Assembly (NCBI GenBank): GCA_965153355.1
Contig: OZ231127.1
Location: 11,656,001-11,720,000 of the forward strand
Origin: Flaccisagitta enflata
Taxonomy: Eukaryota; Chaetognatha; Sagittoidea; Aphragmophora
DNA: 64,000 nucleotides
Reading direction: 5' to 3'
The position numbers and the translations under genes are program-made. Shown one piece after another: positions 62,385 through 64,000 of the stretch (position 1 is its first letter; the number at the start of each line of letters is the position of its first letter). The notes under the pieces were generated by a model that did no database searches, was not told the origin of the DNA, and worked only from the letters and a program-made list of their open reading frames with translations.

Positions 62385-63590
62385 TACAGACCCTCAATGA
62401 CCTCTCTGTTGAGAAGTTCAAAGACTAAATCTTTTTGCTTGATATTTTTGGTAGATTTAACAAAGGGCGTGATTTCAAATACATGCTTCTTTTCAAAGTG
62501 ATCTACTACTTTTTCAGTTGGGTAAATTTAATATGTTTTCTCTAAATCATCTTTTGCACAAGCTTTCAGAGTGGTGAGAGCTTGAACAAAAGTGGTAAAT
62601 AGCTCCTAGTTATATGACTGGACTGACCCAAGGTTCCAACTATCTACTTCCAAAGTAAGGAACTCTTTTCTAAAGTCTAGGATCAGCTTGAAGTACAGAT
62701 CTTTATCTTTTGTTTTATGACTGCTTTATGACCTCATGATGCTATTTAATAAGCCTATAAACATCATCAACTAATGAATTCTGATTGCATTAATGCAGCT
62801 TCCAGGAATGAAAGTCATGGTAGATTTTTTGTTAGCATTTGTTTGAATCATATTGGCATTGCTTGAAGCGTAAAAGTCACTAAGCAACCAGAAAATGATT
62901 TTTTTCAACTTGATTTCTGCACAAATGGGATGCATTCTGCTTCTTTCAACATCTTGATTCAATTGTAGCATTTAATTTCATTTGAAAGATGTTTCATTTG
63001 AGCATCACATTTTTGTTTCTTGCCATTATCTTGGCACAAGGCCATCACCTTGTTTTTTGACTGCTCTCTGGCTAGCTTATCTGCCTTTGGATCAGTGAGA
63101 GCAAGTTTGGACTCCATCAAACCTTTGGGCCCTGGACCAATCTGTCTTAATTTCTTCAACTTCCATTTGCTTGGCTTTTTAACTTTTTCCTTTGAGCATG
63201 CATTCAGCTCCCTTTTCAAATGCTTTGTTTATCAATTTCCGAACCAATCTGTCACTTATGGCCTGAAATGCTACACTTCCTTTAGCTTTGAGCTGTTGTG
63301 AGAAGTGTCCAAAGTAGTTCTCTCCTGCTTTGCTGTCAATTTGAATTTTTTTAAAGGTCATCCTCTGTGAACATTTTTGAAAGTGGCTTCAACTGTGTCT
63401 TTCTATAAGTGCCTGCTGCTTTTTTCTCACAGTAGTCCTTATACTCAAGATTCTTCAGCTCTGTTCCATTAATTTGAAGAATTCTCAATTGCAACAAACT
63501 TCAACGTCAGCACCTTTGCTCTGTCAGAAATGACAAGTAAGGCTGCTTTCAGTTTATCCTGGCTTATTTGGCCTTTCAAATTTTCAAAGA
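62385..63590 (-). pseudogene. Decayed coding region of unknown identity
   Basis: On minus, protein-like segments follow each other in changing frames: FFENLKGQISQDKLKAALLV (about 63590-63470), NLEYKDYCEKKAAGTYRKTQ, KIQIDSKAGENYFGHFSQQL (63350), KAKGSVAFQAISDRLVRKLI, KPSKWKLKKLRQIGPGPKGL (63180), MALCQDNGKKQKCDAQMKHL (63030), and later FKLILDFRKEFLTLEVDSWN (62690) and KKHVFEITPFVKSTKNIKQK (62480). At least three frameshifts and several stops. The Lys-rich soluble composition resembles a mobile-element accessory or non-catalytic protein, but I do not recognise it. Confidence 0.5.
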
Positions 63591-63599
63591 ATGAAGATA

Positions 63600-63668
63600 G
63601 GTAAACGGAGAGAGGTAAAGAGAGAGAGGTAAAGAGAGAAAGAGAGAGAGAAAGAGAGAAAGAGAGAA

Positions 63669-63711
<43 letters not shown>

Positions 63712-63855
63712 AAGAAAGAGAGAGAGAGAAAAAAAAAGAGAGAGAGAGAAAGAAAGAGAGAGAGAGAAAGTCAGTGAGTGAGAGGGAGAGAGAGGTGGAG
63801 AGAGGGACAAGAAAGGAAAGAAAAGAAGGAGAGAGAGAGGGAGGAGAGGGGGGAA
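63600..63855. repeat. (GA)n / (GAAA)n microsatellite
   Basis: About 250 purine bases. 63856-64000 shows nothing recognisable. Confidence 0.9.
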
Positions 63856-64000
63856 CTGAAAAGAAACTACTGAGCTAATTTAAATTAACAAAATGGAGTT
63901 AATTTGAAAAGAAATGATTAAAATACAATTTAGCTTCACTAGAGCGCATGACAGGGGATTGAGCAAAATTATGCCTTATATTGCAGGTTCATTACCACTG

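Overview
The window looks like nuclear DNA from an animal, probably an invertebrate with a repeat-rich, gene-poor genome. The evidence is spliced coding exons with canonical GT/AG borders, a ciliary dynein-regulatory-complex gene (DRC2/CCDC65-like), a WD40 gene, APE-type and restriction-like-endonuclease non-LTR retrotransposons, tRNA-derived SINEs, many TA-flanked inverted-repeat elements and very abundant microsatellites. I cannot name the species. Nothing points to bacteria, an organelle or a virus.

Host coding sequence is sparse. There is a Ser-rich first exon at the left edge (21-130, minus), the last three exons of a WD40 protein (15200-16439, plus) and the last two exons of a DRC2-like gene (24357-25527, minus). 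Three sets of unidentified exon candidates lie at 31074-31352 (minus), 46772-48742 (plus) and 59970-60057 (minus). All other long open frames belong to mobile elements or are artefacts of simple repeats.

Autonomous-type mobile genes are an R2/NeSL-like LINE (about 17.1-20.5 kb, minus, frameshifted), a CR1/L2-like LINE with the end of ORF1 and a broken ORF2 (41.8-45.1 kb, plus), a 5'-truncated but open relative of it (51.0-53.5 kb, minus), a transposase-like gene of 1.2 thousand codons with two in-frame stops and one frameshift (34.9-38.5 kb, plus), and a badly decayed unknown coding region (62.4-63.6 kb, minus).

The dominant feature is a short dispersed repeat with about 35 full or partial copies, called HHR here (hairpin-headed repeat). 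It starts with TTTTTAG and a small perfect hairpin (AGTCGCG/CGCGACT type), then CTCTATAAGAGGCTTTGTCC and a run of GTCC/GGTC units, a body with two CTGCCCA boxes, and one of two alternative tails, both ending in CTTGTT. The stem differs between copies in a compensated way, and one copy interrupts a tandem array, which gives its ends. I consider it the best candidate here for an undescribed mobile system.

Other layers are at least six families of TA-flanked foldback/MITE elements (5.1-6.4, 8.2, 26.9, 34.0, 46.0, 50.1, 55.6 kb), a hAT-like MITE (28.6-29.2 kb), large palindromic minisatellites (9.2-10.1 kb), an 85-bp minisatellite of about 28 copies that grew out of the terminal coding sequence of the DRC2-like gene (22.06-24.43 kb), a TGACGTCA-bearing 80-bp array (3.7-4.8 kb), and long simple repeats: (GA)n, (CA)n, (CAA)n, (GAA)n and (TACATACT)n.
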